From: Flavobacterium sp. UBA6721
GTDB lineage: Bacteria > Bacteroidota > Bacteroidia > Flavobacteriales > Flavobacteriaceae
Direction: 5' to 3'
Assembly: GCA_002454195.1 (NCBI GenBank)
Contig: DKIJ01000031.1
Location: forward strand, 1-61,445
Length of the DNA: 61,445 nucleotides
Every line of letters starts with the position of its first letter. Within the stretch, counting starts at the first letter, position 1. The notes beneath the pieces are model-generated. The model made no database searches and had not been told where the DNA came from. It worked only from the letters and a program-made list of their open reading frames with translations. Positions 36,990 to 45,726 of this stretch are shown in pieces. A program made the position numbers and the translations under genes.

Positions 36990-37346
36990 CTAATCGATAA
37001 GTTCTTTTTCTATAAAATAATTCACAATAGCTTCTTTCATTAAAACTGTTTGCTCACCCGCTTTTAAGGGTGGTAATTCCTCTTTTACTTTATAATGAGG
37101 CCAGCCATCTTCGTCGAAAAAGTCAAATTCATAAAAACCGTAAGGTTCTAATAATCGACAAATAGCAATATGCATCAGGTTTACTTTTTCATCTTTTTTA
37201 AATTCACGATGAAATTTACCTAATTCCTGAACTCCTATTAAAAAAATGATGGCATCTAAATCTAAATCTTCACCTTGTGAAAATTGATTAGAAAGTATAT
37301 CGACGAGCTTTTCCCAGCGCTCTTTTAGTTGTGTATCTCTTGACAT
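36990..37346 (-). CDS. Conserved cytosolic protein of unknown function
   Basis: A 118-aa acidic helical protein with no signal peptide. Distinctive stretches are DLDAIIFLIGVQELGKFHREFKKDEKV split at about residues 30-56 and ICRLLEPYGFYEFDFFDEDGWPHY. I recognise no domain, but I recall a similar short protein next to pheS or cvpA in Bacteroidota. It lies upstream of pheS on the same strand, separated by AGTTAGAAGT-type short repeats, and diverges from cvpA. Confidence 0.75.
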   Translation of the reverse strand: MSRDTQLKERWEKLVDILSNQFSQGEDLDLDAIIFLIGVQELGKFHREFKKDEKVNLMHIAICRLLEPYGFYEFDFFDEDGWPHYKVKEELPPLKAGEQTVLMKEAIVNYFIEKELID

Positions 37347-37443
37347 GTTTAAAAGTTAGAAGTTAGGAGTTAGAAGTTAGAGGAACACCTTCAAATTTCT
37401 TTTTCCTACTATTATTTCGGCAAAGATACCAACATAATTCTTT

Positions 37444-37451
37444 TATCTTTG
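37444..37451 (+). promoter_or_regulatory. Candidate -7 box for cvpA
   Basis: TATCTTTG fits TAnnTTTG and lies 26 bp before the cvpA start. No TTG at the expected -33 spacing is seen. Confidence 0.5.
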
Positions 37452-37477
37452 CCCTTTATACTTTTCTATTTTTTTCT

Positions 37478-38008
37478 ATGAGTTTTTTAGACATTATTTT
37501 AGGCGCCTTACTAGCCTTAGCCATGTATAAAGGAATTGTAAACGGACTTTTTACAGAATTGGCTTCATTTCTTTCTTTAATGATTGGAATTTATTTTGCA
37601 GTAAAATTTTCTGTGATTACTAAAGATTTTCTTTCTGAACATGTTCATTGGAATCCAAATAGTATCCAAGTTGTTGCTTTCCTACTCACTTTTATTCTTG
37701 TTGTTGTTGGAATTTACTTCCTTGCCAAAATACTCACGGGCATTGTCGATTTTGCTTTTTTAGGCTGGATCAATAAATTAGGCGGCGGAATATTTCGGGT
37801 GTTAAAGATAGTTTTGATTATTGGAATGCTTTTTTCTCTTTTTGAAAAAATAAATCACAATCACTTTTTTGCTAAAAAAGAAACTTTGGATAAATCTATT
37901 TTTTACTATCCTATTCAAAAAACAGCTGCTTTTATGTATCCGTCTATTGCCAAATGGTATGGCGATTTTAAAAAGAGTGGGCAGACTTCAGAAAGCAATG
38001 AACAGTAA
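37478..38008 (+). CDS. CvpA family membrane protein
   Basis: A 176-aa inner-membrane protein with four hydrophobic segments (about 3-20, 25-50, 62-88 and 98-122). The CvpA family start FLDIILGALLALAMYKGIVNGLF and the following FLSLMIGIYFAVKFS are recognisable. In other bacteria CvpA affects colicin V production, biofilm or envelope stress. The C-terminal tail is cytosolic or periplasmic and hydrophilic. It converges on batE with a 12-bp dyad between the stops. Confidence 0.85.
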   Translation: MSFLDIILGALLALAMYKGIVNGLFTELASFLSLMIGIYFAVKFSVITKDFLSEHVHWNPNSIQVVAFLLTFILVVVGIYFLAKILTGIVDFAFLGWINKLGGGIFRVLKIVLIIGMLFSLFEKINHNHFFAKKETLDKSIFYYPIQKTAAFMYPSIAKWYGDFKKSGQTSESNEQ

Positions 38009-38009
38009 G

Positions 38010-38050
38010 TAGATTTCAGAACTCAGACGTGATCTGCATTCTGAAATCTA
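38010..38050. repeat. 12-bp perfect dyad between cvpA and batE
   Basis: TAGATTTCAGAA at 38010-38021 pairs with TTCTGAAATCTA at 38039-38050. It may end transcription from both convergent genes, although it lacks a long U-run. The GATTTCAGA word also occurs in the four-helix-bundle flanks. Confidence 0.65.
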
Positions 38051-38061
38051 TAATCTTATTT

Positions 38062-38808
38062 CTATTTTACTTCACGAATGGCTTCGCTTTCAATCCAGCC
38101 TTCTGTTCCATCAGTCAATTGGACTTTTTTCCAACTGTCAAGTGTTTCGATTACATAAACTTTAGTCCCTTCATGTAAAACAACTACATCGGCCGCTTTA
38201 TTTTGTGGTTCACTTTTTACTTGGGTCATTTCGGCAAAAATGATAGCTGGTAGCTCGTTTTTAAAATAACTTTTCTCAAAACTTGCAGAGGCAACTCCTA
38301 TAAGAACCAAAACCAACATTAAAAACATTCCAAAAAAGAATAATCGTTTATTGAGAGCTAGGACTGAAAAATAATATCCTAAGAAGCATCCTAAAAACAA
38401 AATGGAAAATACCACTGAAATCCATGCCCAAGTGTTATAATGATACATGCCTGTAAAATCACGTAATAATTTGTCGAATCCTACTTTTGGAACTACTTTG
38501 ATTTCATCGACAGTTCGCTTTTGAGCAAACTTCAAATTGTTCACTATGTTATTATCATTTGGACTTAATACCAAGGCTTTTTCATAGTTATAAATTGCAG
38601 GCGCTACTTTATTTAACTTATAGTAGCAATTTCCAATGTTGAAATACAATTCTGCTGATTGTTTTTTTGTACTCAAAACAGCATTATAAGCCTCCAAAGC
38701 TTGCTCGTATTTCCCATTTTTATAGAAATTATTTCCTTTTTCAAAATTATCTTGAGCAAAGAAAACCTGACTAACTAAAAAGAATATTATGGTTACTAAA
38801 TTTTTCAT
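38062..38808 (-). CDS. batE: BatE: TPR and SH3-like protein of the aerotolerance operon
   Basis: A 248-aa protein with a signal peptide (to about residue 19), two or three TPR units (GNNFYKNGKYEQALEAYNAVL, AELYFNIGNCYYKLNKVAPAIYNYEKAL), two central hydrophobic helices (about 130-175) and a C-terminal bacterial SH3 domain (KAADVVVLHEGTKVYVIETLDSWKKVQLTDG, split at about 205-235). This order is typical of BatE. It is the last gene of the Bat operon, 31 bp after batD. Bat proteins help Bacteroidota tolerate oxygen and handle envelope stress; the mechanism is unresolved. Confidence 0.88.
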   Translation of the reverse strand: MKNLVTIIFFLVSQVFFAQDNFEKGNNFYKNGKYEQALEAYNAVLSTKKQSAELYFNIGNCYYKLNKVAPAIYNYEKALVLSPNDNNIVNNLKFAQKRTVDEIKVVPKVGFDKLLRDFTGMYHYNTWAWISVVFSILFLGCFLGYYFSVLALNKRLFFFGMFLMLVLVLIGVASASFEKSYFKNELPAIIFAEMTQVKSEPQNKAADVVVLHEGTKVYVIETLDSWKKVQLTDGTEGWIESEAIREVK

Positions 38809-38839
38809 TTCAATTTATGTTCTTCGTGGTTAAAAAAAA

Positions 38840-40591
38840 TTAAGACAGTTGTTTTTCTAACTCTGAAATTATCCCTACCGCTTTTTCGTAATCATTTTGA
38901 ATACTTGCACTTGAAGAAGGTGCATATCTAGCAATTTCGCAATTTTCTGTCAATGCAATAAACTCGTTCACTGCTTGAGGATTTGCATTTTTAGACAACA
39001 AAATTTCTTTGATATTATCCTTACTCATCTCCGAAGTTTCAATATGCAGCTTTGCTTTTAGGAAATTATGCATCGCTTTTTCCAATGCCACATAAAATGG
39101 TTCTTTGTTATTGATGTGCTTTTTGGCTTCCGATAAATATTTCTTAGCCAAACGGTTATTTCTTTTAATTCGGTTTCCTACAACATCGCCATCTATGGCT
39201 TCTTTTTTCTTCTTAGCCAATATTATCACAGGCAACAATCCAAAAGGAATTAACAATAAACTATAGAACAATTTAGAACCAAAAAAGTCATGAGTAGCTA
39301 CTGGTTCTAACTTAGTATCCAACTTAATATACTGAAATTGTTCATTAGCCACTACTTTATTCTTAGCTTCACCTGAATTTGAATTAGAAGCGGTAGCAGC
39401 GGTAGGGCCGTCTAATACTTTAATAATAATTTCCGGTGATGTGATTGTTTTATAACTTCTTGAATTCAAATCAAAATAAGAAAACTGCATCGGTTTAATT
39501 GGATATTCTCCTTTAAATTGTGGAATGATAGTATAACGATCCGCAATTTTTCCAGCCATTCCAGAAAGTGGTGTATTTACCTGTTCTTTATGTTCAGGAT
39601 CATACATTTCTAATGCATTAGGCACTATAGGTTTAGGCAAGGTAAATAATTTTAGATTTCCTTTCCCTGCTACACTTACGGTTAAATCTAAACTTTCTCC
39701 ACTTTTAAGCTCTGTTTTGCTTGGGATAACTTTAAAATCAAAACTACCTACAGCTCCAGAAAAATCAGCTGGTTTACCGGCTTCTGGAAGTGATTTCACA
39801 GCAATAACTCTAGCCCCTGCCGAAACTTGTTTACTGTCTTCTTTGATAAGCATTTGTCCAAACATATTTCTACGATTGGTAGGCAATTCTACATCAATAT
39901 CAAGAGCAAGCGGGTCGATAGTGAGTTTTCCTGATTTTTGCGGATATAAAACCACTTTTTTCAAAACCACATATCGAAATTTTTCGCCTTTAAACATTCC
40001 TTCTTCCAAAGACAATTGTTTGATATCAATATTTTGACTCCAAAAATCATTGTACTTAGGTTTGCCAACATCTCGCCAATTTTTAATTCCGATATTGTAA
40101 CTGAAATACAACTTATAAACCACGGTTATAGGCTCGTTGATATAAGGATTTGTTTTTGAAATATCGGCCACCAAATACAAATTATTATCTACCGAAACAC
40201 TAATATCATTAGGGTCTTTAGGTTGTTCGATAGCATTAGTCACCGTTACCTTTACAGCTGCTGTTTTATACACTTGACCATTATATTCAATGGTAGCTGG
40301 TTTAATTACAATAGCCCCTTTGTGAGTAGGCATTAAATAATAAGAATATATTTTTTCAAAAGAACTTCTTCCGTTAATCCACGACTGACTAACCTGCTGA
40401 CTTGGCCCAGCAATTACCCTAAATCCTTCAAAAGAAGGTTCGTTAAAATTATCGCCATCTATATTCATTACAAAATCCACACGAAGTCTTTCATTAAGAC
40501 CAAGTGTGTTCTTGCTTACTTTAGTCTCAAATTGTACTTGAGCCCAAAGTCCTTGAAAACATAACAGTATTAATACTAAATATTTTTTCAT
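38840..40591 (-). CDS. batD: BatD family membrane protein
   Basis: A 583-aa protein with a signal peptide (MKKYLVLILLCFQGLWAQ), several Ig-like periplasmic domains (about 20-420; GRSSFEKIYSYYLMPTHKG and LKSGESLDLTVSVAGKGNLK are family features), one transmembrane helix near 440-460 (FYSLLLIPFGLLPVIIL) and a basic cytoplasmic tail. It probably interacts with the VWA proteins BatA and BatB. It lies between batC and batE in the conserved order. No damage was seen. Confidence 0.9.
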   Translation of the reverse strand: MKKYLVLILLCFQGLWAQVQFETKVSKNTLGLNERLRVDFVMNIDGDNFNEPSFEGFRVIAGPSQQVSQSWINGRSSFEKIYSYYLMPTHKGAIVIKPATIEYNGQVYKTAAVKVTVTNAIEQPKDPNDISVSVDNNLYLVADISKTNPYINEPITVVYKLYFSYNIGIKNWRDVGKPKYNDFWSQNIDIKQLSLEEGMFKGEKFRYVVLKKVVLYPQKSGKLTIDPLALDIDVELPTNRRNMFGQMLIKEDSKQVSAGARVIAVKSLPEAGKPADFSGAVGSFDFKVIPSKTELKSGESLDLTVSVAGKGNLKLFTLPKPIVPNALEMYDPEHKEQVNTPLSGMAGKIADRYTIIPQFKGEYPIKPMQFSYFDLNSRSYKTITSPEIIIKVLDGPTAATASNSNSGEAKNKVVANEQFQYIKLDTKLEPVATHDFFGSKLFYSLLLIPFGLLPVIILAKKKKEAIDGDVVGNRIKRNNRLAKKYLSEAKKHINNKEPFYVALEKAMHNFLKAKLHIETSEMSKDNIKEILLSKNANPQAVNEFIALTENCEIARYAPSSSASIQNDYEKAVGIISELEKQLS

Positions 40592-40638
40592 TTTTCTACC
40601 TCTTATCCTTTATTTAGAATACAATCATTAAATAGAAA

Positions 40639-41403
40639 TTACCAATCTTTGTCTGTTTGAACGGGTCTTCCTTTTTCTTTATTCGATTTTACCTTGTCCT
40701 GAACTTTCTTTTCTTCATTATTTACCGCATCCAAAAGATTTTTTAAACGGTCTTGAGAAATTCCTCCAGGCTGTGGTTTTGGCGGCTGACTTTGATCTGG
40801 TTTGTCTTTGCCGTTATTCTTGTCTTTATTTTGATCCTTATTGTCTTTTTTGTCTTTGTCTTTATCTTGGTTTTTCTTGTCCTGATCTTTTTTGTCCTTA
40901 TCCTTATCCTTGTCTTTATTTTTATCTTTATTGTCTTTGTTATCTTTGGGAGGATTTTCTTTTAGCATTTTTTTTGCCAAGGCATAATTGTATCGGGTTT
41001 CCTCATCATTAGGACCATTTCTAAGTGCGTTTTTATAAGCTTCCACAGCTTGAGAATAATCTTTCTCTTTCATAAACACATTTCCTAAGTTATGATACGC
41101 TTTGTGTTTTTGAACTCTTGACCTAGCGTTCTTTAAGGCTTTTGCGTAAGCGTATTTGGCCTCCGAAGCTTGATTTTGTTTGTAAATGGCATTTCCTAAA
41201 TTAAATGGAGCAACTGATCGATTAGGAAATTTTGAATTCGATATTCTATAATTAGCCTCTGCTTCAGCAAACTTACTTTTATTGTATTCATCATTGGCTT
41301 TCGGTAAAGTTTTATCTTTTTCTTGTGCCAATACAACACCTAATCCTAAGAATAGGAAAGCAAAAAAAATAAATCCGTATTTTATAAAATTCTTCATTTT
41401 CAT
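40639..41403 (-). CDS. batC: BatC: TPR protein with long Asp/Lys low-complexity region
   Basis: About 254 aa from the ATG at 41403 (MKMKNFIKYGFIFFAF); an in-frame upstream start at 41439 would bury the signal peptide. After the signal come three TPR units (ANYRISNSKFPNRSVAPFNLG, YAKALKNARSRVQKHKAYHNLG, AVEAYKNALRNGPNDEETRYN). A stretch of about 50 residues made almost only of Asp, Lys, Asn and Gln follows (DNA about 40805-40948), then a proline-rich tail. The low-complexity run is built from repeated short codon blocks and is likely length-variable. It starts 36 bp after the batB stop. Confidence 0.88.
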   Translation of the reverse strand: MKMKNFIKYGFIFFAFLFLGLGVVLAQEKDKTLPKANDEYNKSKFAEAEANYRISNSKFPNRSVAPFNLGNAIYKQNQASEAKYAYAKALKNARSRVQKHKAYHNLGNVFMKEKDYSQAVEAYKNALRNGPNDEETRYNYALAKKMLKENPPKDNKDNKDKNKDKDKDKDKKDQDKKNQDKDKDKKDNKDQNKDKNNGKDKPDQSQPPKPQPGGISQDRLKNLLDAVNNEEKKVQDKVKSNKEKGRPVQTDKDW

Positions 41404-41439
41404 TTTATTATGTTCTTTCTCTACAGCGAGAATTGACAT

Positions 41440-42474
41440 TTATTTTTCTTCGTTAAACAAGTCTAACTTCTTCACCCAATTTGTCTTTTTCTCCAAAAGG
41501 AATACATCCAAGAATAAAAGCACAAAGGCAAATCCTAAAAACCATTGAAATTGCGATTGAAAATTGGACATTTGTGTCGATTCGAATTCGGTTTTTTGAA
41601 TATTATCCAAGGTTTTCTTGATGTAATCCAATACCTCTTTGGTATTGTTGCCACTTACATAACCCCCTTTTGTTTCTTTTGCAATTTCCTCTAAGCTTAG
41701 CGGATTTAGTTTAGTAACTACCACTTGATCATTCTGATCTCTTTTATAACCTTGAATTGTGCCATTTATTCGCAACGGAATTGTACCTCCTTTTTCAGTT
41801 CCAATTCCTACTGTTACAATACGCATCCCAATTTTATTAGCTTCTTCAGCAGCGGCCTGAGCTCCTTCGGAATGATCTTCTCCATCCGAAAGCATAATCA
41901 ATAACTTAGATGTTTTGCTTTTTTCGTCAAAATAGGTAGAGGATAACTTAATTGCTTCATCCAAAGAAGTTCCTTTAGACGAAACAATATCAGTGTCCAT
42001 ACTTTGTAAAAACATTTTGGCAACACTATAATCAGTAGTTATGGGTAGTACAGGAAATGCACTCCCTGCATAGGCTACAATTCCTATACGATCACTTCCT
42101 AACTGATTGATTATTTGAGAAACAATTTGTTTACTTTTTTCTAATCGATTAGGTGCAACATCCTCGCAAAGCATACTCTTTGAAACGTCCATTGCAAAAA
42201 CAATATCAATTCCTTCGCGTTTTACTGTTTCTAATTTGGTTCCTATTTTAGGATTCACCAATCCTAAAATTAGACCAAGTAATGCCAATAAAAGAACAAT
42301 CAATTTGAAAACCGGTTTAAAAACAGAACGTTCCGGACTTAGTTTATTGATCATTTCTAAATCACCAAACTCCTTTTGTTTTTTCTTTTTCCAATACATA
42401 TTCATAAGAAAAAGTAAAACCAATAAAGGCAGTATTATGAGTAAGTACAAATATTTTTTTTCGTCTAATTCCAT
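41440..42474 (-). CDS. batB: BatB: VWA domain membrane protein
   Basis: 344 aa from the ATG at 42474; the frame extends to a TTG at 42492, but the ATG is preferred. Two N-terminal transmembrane helices (about 6-25 and 50-72) precede a von Willebrand A domain (about 80-290) with the MIDAS motif VFAMDVSKSMLCED (DxSxS) and the conserved Thr/Asp loops SSKGTSLDEAI and LSDGEDHSEGA. A C-terminal helix (about 310-330) anchors it again. It is the partner of BatA and part of the conserved Bat set. Confidence 0.92.
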   Translation of the reverse strand: MELDEKKYLYLLIILPLLVLLFLMNMYWKKKKQKEFGDLEMINKLSPERSVFKPVFKLIVLLLALLGLILGLVNPKIGTKLETVKREGIDIVFAMDVSKSMLCEDVAPNRLEKSKQIVSQIINQLGSDRIGIVAYAGSAFPVLPITTDYSVAKMFLQSMDTDIVSSKGTSLDEAIKLSSTYFDEKSKTSKLLIMLSDGEDHSEGAQAAAEEANKIGMRIVTVGIGTEKGGTIPLRINGTIQGYKRDQNDQVVVTKLNPLSLEEIAKETKGGYVSGNNTKEVLDYIKKTLDNIQKTEFESTQMSNFQSQFQWFLGFAFVLLFLDVFLLEKKTNWVKKLDLFNEEK

Positions 42475-42500
42475 ATCATTTTTAAGTTCCAAAAATTAAA

Positions 42501-42532
42501 TTCCAAATCCCAATTGTTGGAATTTGGGATTT
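42501..42532. repeat. Dyad repeat between batA and batB
   Basis: AAATCCCAA at 42505-42513 pairs with TTGGGATTT at 42524-42532. The wording AAATTCCAAATCCCAA resembles the 14974-15017 repeat. It is internal to the operon, so it is unlikely to be a strong terminator. Confidence 0.6.
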
Positions 42533-42562
42533 TAAAACTTGTAATTTTTTTATTCTTGAAAA

Positions 42563-43564
42563 TCAAATAAAGCTTCTATAAACTGTATTTCTTAATCCCA
42601 TTTCGATTAAAACCAATAAACAGGCAAACAATACAAAAGGCCTGAATTTTTCGTCGTAATCATAAAATTTTAATTCCTGAATTTCCGTTGTTTCCAGCTT
42701 ATTGATTTCGTTATAAATCTCAGCCAATTTGCTATTACTTGTCGCTCTAAAATACTTACCATCGGTTTTTTGAGCGATACTTTTCATCAATCGTTCATCA
42801 ATTTCCACCTTCATCATTTGGAACAAGAAATCTCCGTTTGGCGCTAAAGCATAAGGAAACATTGCCATTCCATTTGTCCCAATACCGATTGAATACACTT
42901 TAATACCGTATTGTTTTGCAATATCTGCAGCCGTTTCTGGCTCAATAAAACCAGCATTATTTACCCCATCCGTCAATAAAATAATAACCTTACTTTTAGC
43001 TTTGCTATCTTTTAAACGATTGACTGCTGTTGCTAATCCCATTCCAATTCCGGTTCCGTCTTGCAGAACGTTATCGTACTTGATACTTCCAATAGCCTCT
43101 TCTACAATAGCTTTATCACTTGTAACGGGTGTTTTAGTATAGGCTTCAGAAGCATAAACTACTAAACCTATGCGGTCGTTAGGACGTTGTTCAACGAAGT
43201 CAGCTGCTACTCTTTTTAAAGCTTCCATGCGGTTGGGCTTCAAATCTTTAGCAAGCATACTTCCTGAAACGTCTATAGCCATTACAATGTCAATTCCTTT
43301 AGTCGTTTTCGTTTTATTACTAATATCAACCGTTCTCGGTCGGGCCAAAGCAATAATTAAGGAACACAATGCCAGAATACGTAAAACACTCAAATAAGGC
43401 TTTAGTTTTGCCAATGTTGAAGGTTTCGTTTTAAAACCTTTAATCGAACTCACTTTTAAAGTTGCCGATTGCTGGTTTCTTTTTACAACTAACCAAGCAA
43501 TGGCCAATGGAATTAAAAGAAACAACCAAAAAAACTCTGGATTTAAAAAAGTTATATTTTCCAT
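42563..43564 (-). CDS. batA: BatA: VWA domain membrane protein
   Basis: A 333-aa protein with N-terminal helices (about 8-25 and 55-75), a VWA domain (about 85-290) with MIDAS motif VMAIDVSGSMLAKD, QDGTGIGMGLATA (Thr loop) and LLTDGVNNAG (Asp loop), and a C-terminal membrane helix (about 308-325). All three MIDAS motifs are intact. Its start overlaps the stop of the upstream gene by one base, so the two are probably translationally coupled. Confidence 0.93.
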   Translation of the reverse strand: MENITFLNPEFFWLFLLIPLAIAWLVVKRNQQSATLKVSSIKGFKTKPSTLAKLKPYLSVLRILALCSLIIALARPRTVDISNKTKTTKGIDIVMAIDVSGSMLAKDLKPNRMEALKRVAADFVEQRPNDRIGLVVYASEAYTKTPVTSDKAIVEEAIGSIKYDNVLQDGTGIGMGLATAVNRLKDSKAKSKVIILLTDGVNNAGFIEPETAADIAKQYGIKVYSIGIGTNGMAMFPYALAPNGDFLFQMMKVEIDERLMKSIAQKTDGKYFRATSNSKLAEIYNEINKLETTEIQELKFYDYDEKFRPFVLFACLLVLIEMGLRNTVYRSFI

Positions 43565-45189
43565 TATATCCCTTCGTGTTTTAATTCAACGGAGTGCAGC
43601 ACTCGTTCTGAAATTTGATTCGCATAATTGTCGCCTTCCTGATGCAAAATTAATACCTGTTGCAATCCTCCATCTTGGCTAAACAATAGCACTTCATAAT
43701 ACATTCGCTCTTTTTCATTCAATATTGAATTATTTCTAGTAAACGTCCCATAGGCTTTCAATCCAGTAATACCTTCACCCGTTTCAAAATCTTCCTGTTT
43801 CACAATCATATTTTGTGCTCCTTGCGATTCCATAGTTTGCAAAGTAACATCCATTGTTTTTTTCAAATCAATTTGTGTTTCTTGCTTGTATTTTAAAGTA
43901 GAAACCATCAAATAAAATGGATCTATTAAACTGCCATAGGTGAATGATTGCATTTCTTTGACAACGGCCAATCCTTCTTTAGGTAATGATTTTGTCAAAT
44001 CGGTACGAACCAAAACATTAGGTGTTTCAATATTTACTCCTGGATTTCCATATTCGCTTTTCACCCATTCGCCCTCTAATAATTCTTTGGATGGATGCCC
44101 CAGAACATTATCTTTAACATAATCAAATCCTCGAGTAATCATGAAATAAAAAGTAGTAGCTAATAACAAGCAAATGATAGAAGCGATGCTAATGATAATA
44201 CGATCTTTTCTCTTTTTCTTTAACTGAAGTGCTATCTGCTTTTGTCTTTGAACTTCATTTAACAACACATCTTCTTCTTCAGGAATTTCAACTGGAATAG
44301 CACTATCTAAGGTTAAAATCGCTTTTTGGATTTTTTCTTTATCGCTAGTAATTTCATACTCTACGGGTTTGGATTTAGCAAATTTTACTAAATCGGCTTG
44401 TTTTAAAACTCTTTCTAAGTTTTCTATTGTCTCAGGCGTTACAGTCATTTTCTTTTTGACCGAAGCCGCTTTAAGCCCCGCAATCAATTCAGAAGTTGTA
44501 CTTTCCATTGCTGGAATTTCGATAGCTTCTTCAATATAATTTCGGGCAATATCAGTCAATTCACTGTAATATTCTTTTATTTCTCCTTTTTGCCAAAGTT
44601 CTTTCTTTTCCAGATTATTCAACAAACTCGTTGCCTTTTCTATTGGCGTTTTATAAACCTCCTCCTCAATTTTTTTCTTTTGCTTGTTTTTTACAAACCA
44701 ATAAACTCCTGCTCCAATTGCTAAAAGGATAAGCAATCCAACAAGGTATTTCCACCAATTACCAATAGAATCATTCGCCGGTTGAATATCTTTGATATCA
44801 AACATTTTTTGCTTTAAAGTATCCACTTGAACATTGGCTACCTCAACAGCAATAGAATCACTTAAATAAGGTTTATTATTGATCAGAATCTTAACACTAG
44901 GAATCACAAATCGTCCAGAATCAAACTGAGTCAAACCGTATTTTTTTATTAACTCATAACGGTCGTTGTTTTTTACTGTATCAATTGGATACGATTGGAT
45001 AACCTCTAAACTTCCAAATGACTTTAGATTAGGAAAAACAACCTTAGACAAGGTATCTACGGTTGTTTTAAAAGTTAATTTGAACTCGGCTCCAATTTTA
45101 TTTTTTGTAGTATCAATACTTGTTTCTACTCTTTTTTGTTGAGCAAAAATGCTAGTAGAAAGCAGTAATAGTAATAATATTTTTTTCAT
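43564..45189 (-). CDS. BatD-like/DUF4381-like membrane protein of the Bat operon
   Basis: A 541-aa protein with a signal peptide (MKKILLLLLLSTSIFAQ), an Ig-like BatD-type segment (about 18-130), a transmembrane helix near 150-168 (YLVGLLILLAIGAGVYWFV) and a cytoplasmic helical region resembling DUF4381 (KGEIKEYYSELTDIARNYIEEAI). A second helix lies near 333-352 (IIISIASIICLLLATTFYFM), followed by a C-terminal domain of unknown type. It sits at the position where many Bacteroidota Bat operons carry such a gene. It is downstream of the inserted four-helix-bundle gene. Confidence 0.8.
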   Translation of the reverse strand: MKKILLLLLLSTSIFAQQKRVETSIDTTKNKIGAEFKLTFKTTVDTLSKVVFPNLKSFGSLEVIQSYPIDTVKNNDRYELIKKYGLTQFDSGRFVIPSVKILINNKPYLSDSIAVEVANVQVDTLKQKMFDIKDIQPANDSIGNWWKYLVGLLILLAIGAGVYWFVKNKQKKKIEEEVYKTPIEKATSLLNNLEKKELWQKGEIKEYYSELTDIARNYIEEAIEIPAMESTTSELIAGLKAASVKKKMTVTPETIENLERVLKQADLVKFAKSKPVEYEITSDKEKIQKAILTLDSAIPVEIPEEEDVLLNEVQRQKQIALQLKKKRKDRIIISIASIICLLLATTFYFMITRGFDYVKDNVLGHPSKELLEGEWVKSEYGNPGVNIETPNVLVRTDLTKSLPKEGLAVVKEMQSFTYGSLIDPFYLMVSTLKYKQETQIDLKKTMDVTLQTMESQGAQNMIVKQEDFETGEGITGLKAYGTFTRNNSILNEKERMYYEVLLFSQDGGLQQVLILHQEGDNYANQISERVLHSVELKHEGI

Positions 45190-45223
45190 CCTTTATTTGG
45201 AAACTTTTGATTTCAGATTGAAG

Positions 45224-45246
45224 ATTAACGATTTTTGATTTCAGAT
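45224..45246 (+). repeat. Left 23-bp inverted repeat of the four-helix-bundle unit
   Basis: Core AACGATTTTTGATTTCAGA. It is an exact inverted partner of 45688-45710. It lies between the four-helix-bundle stop and the next Bat gene. Confidence 0.85.
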
Positions 45247-45270
45247 GTCTCACGAAATTTTAAAATCATC

Positions 45271-45630
45271 TTATTTCATATTTGCTTTTGCCGTTTTAAT
45301 ACTTGACACGAAAATAGAAATTAACTCATTGGCTTCTATCTTTGCCATCGATAAATTCTTCAGATCTGTTGTTAAATTCGCTTTTTCAATAATTTTCAAA
45401 CAGACAAAACTTTCTCTTAATTCTTTTAAACAAACCCCCATTTTATGAACGAAATCTTTGCTGCTTTCGGCACTTTGAGCTTCTCCATAATTTAACGCAG
45501 GAGAAGTTCCTGAACGAATAATTTGACCTGCTAAATGATTTCCTGCATAATTTTTCTCAAAATTACTAGCAACAATTATTATACTTGCCGCAAAATCTAT
45601 CAATCTATTCTCCAGTTCTTGTTTATTCAT
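45271..45630 (-). CDS. Four-helix bundle protein (23S rRNA intervening-sequence/S23 family)
   Basis: A 119-aa member of the S23/IVP four-helix-bundle family (PF05635 type). The characteristic blocks FEKNYAGNHLAGQIIRSGTS, NYGEAQSAESSKDFVHKMGVCLKELRES and ANELISIFVSSIKTA are present. Relatives are encoded inside intervening sequences of 23S rRNA genes and include the Avd accessory protein of diversity-generating retroelements. Here the gene interrupts the Bat operon, enclosed by perfect 23-bp inverted repeats (45224-45246, 45688-45710). There is no reverse transcriptase nearby. The role is unknown; the setting suggests a small mobile or RNA-processing element. Confidence 0.9.
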   Translation of the reverse strand: MNKQELENRLIDFAASIIIVASNFEKNYAGNHLAGQIIRSGTSPALNYGEAQSAESSKDFVHKMGVCLKELRESFVCLKIIEKANLTTDLKNLSMAKIEANELISIFVSSIKTAKANMK

Positions 45631-45687
45631 TTTTAATTATTCTTTTAGTTTAAAAAACTATCAATTCTAATTTTCTATTCCAAAAAA

Positions 45688-45710
45688 ATCTGAAATCAAA
45701 AATCGTTAAT
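45688..45710 (-). repeat. Right 23-bp inverted repeat of the four-helix-bundle unit
   Basis: The exact reverse complement of 45224-45246. The two arms enclose 441 bp that hold only the four-helix-bundle gene. In the Bat mRNA they could pair into a long stem. Confidence 0.85.
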
Positions 45711-45726
45711 CGTAATTCTAAAATCG

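Noticed and set aside
40753..41012. Hydrophobic plus-strand frames opposite batC
   Set aside because: They are the antisense of the Asp/Lys tract, which always reads as Phe/Val/Leu on the other strand.
45271..45630. Diversity-generating retroelement (Avd-like four-helix bundle)
   Set aside because: No reverse transcriptase, template repeat or variable-repeat target is visible nearby.
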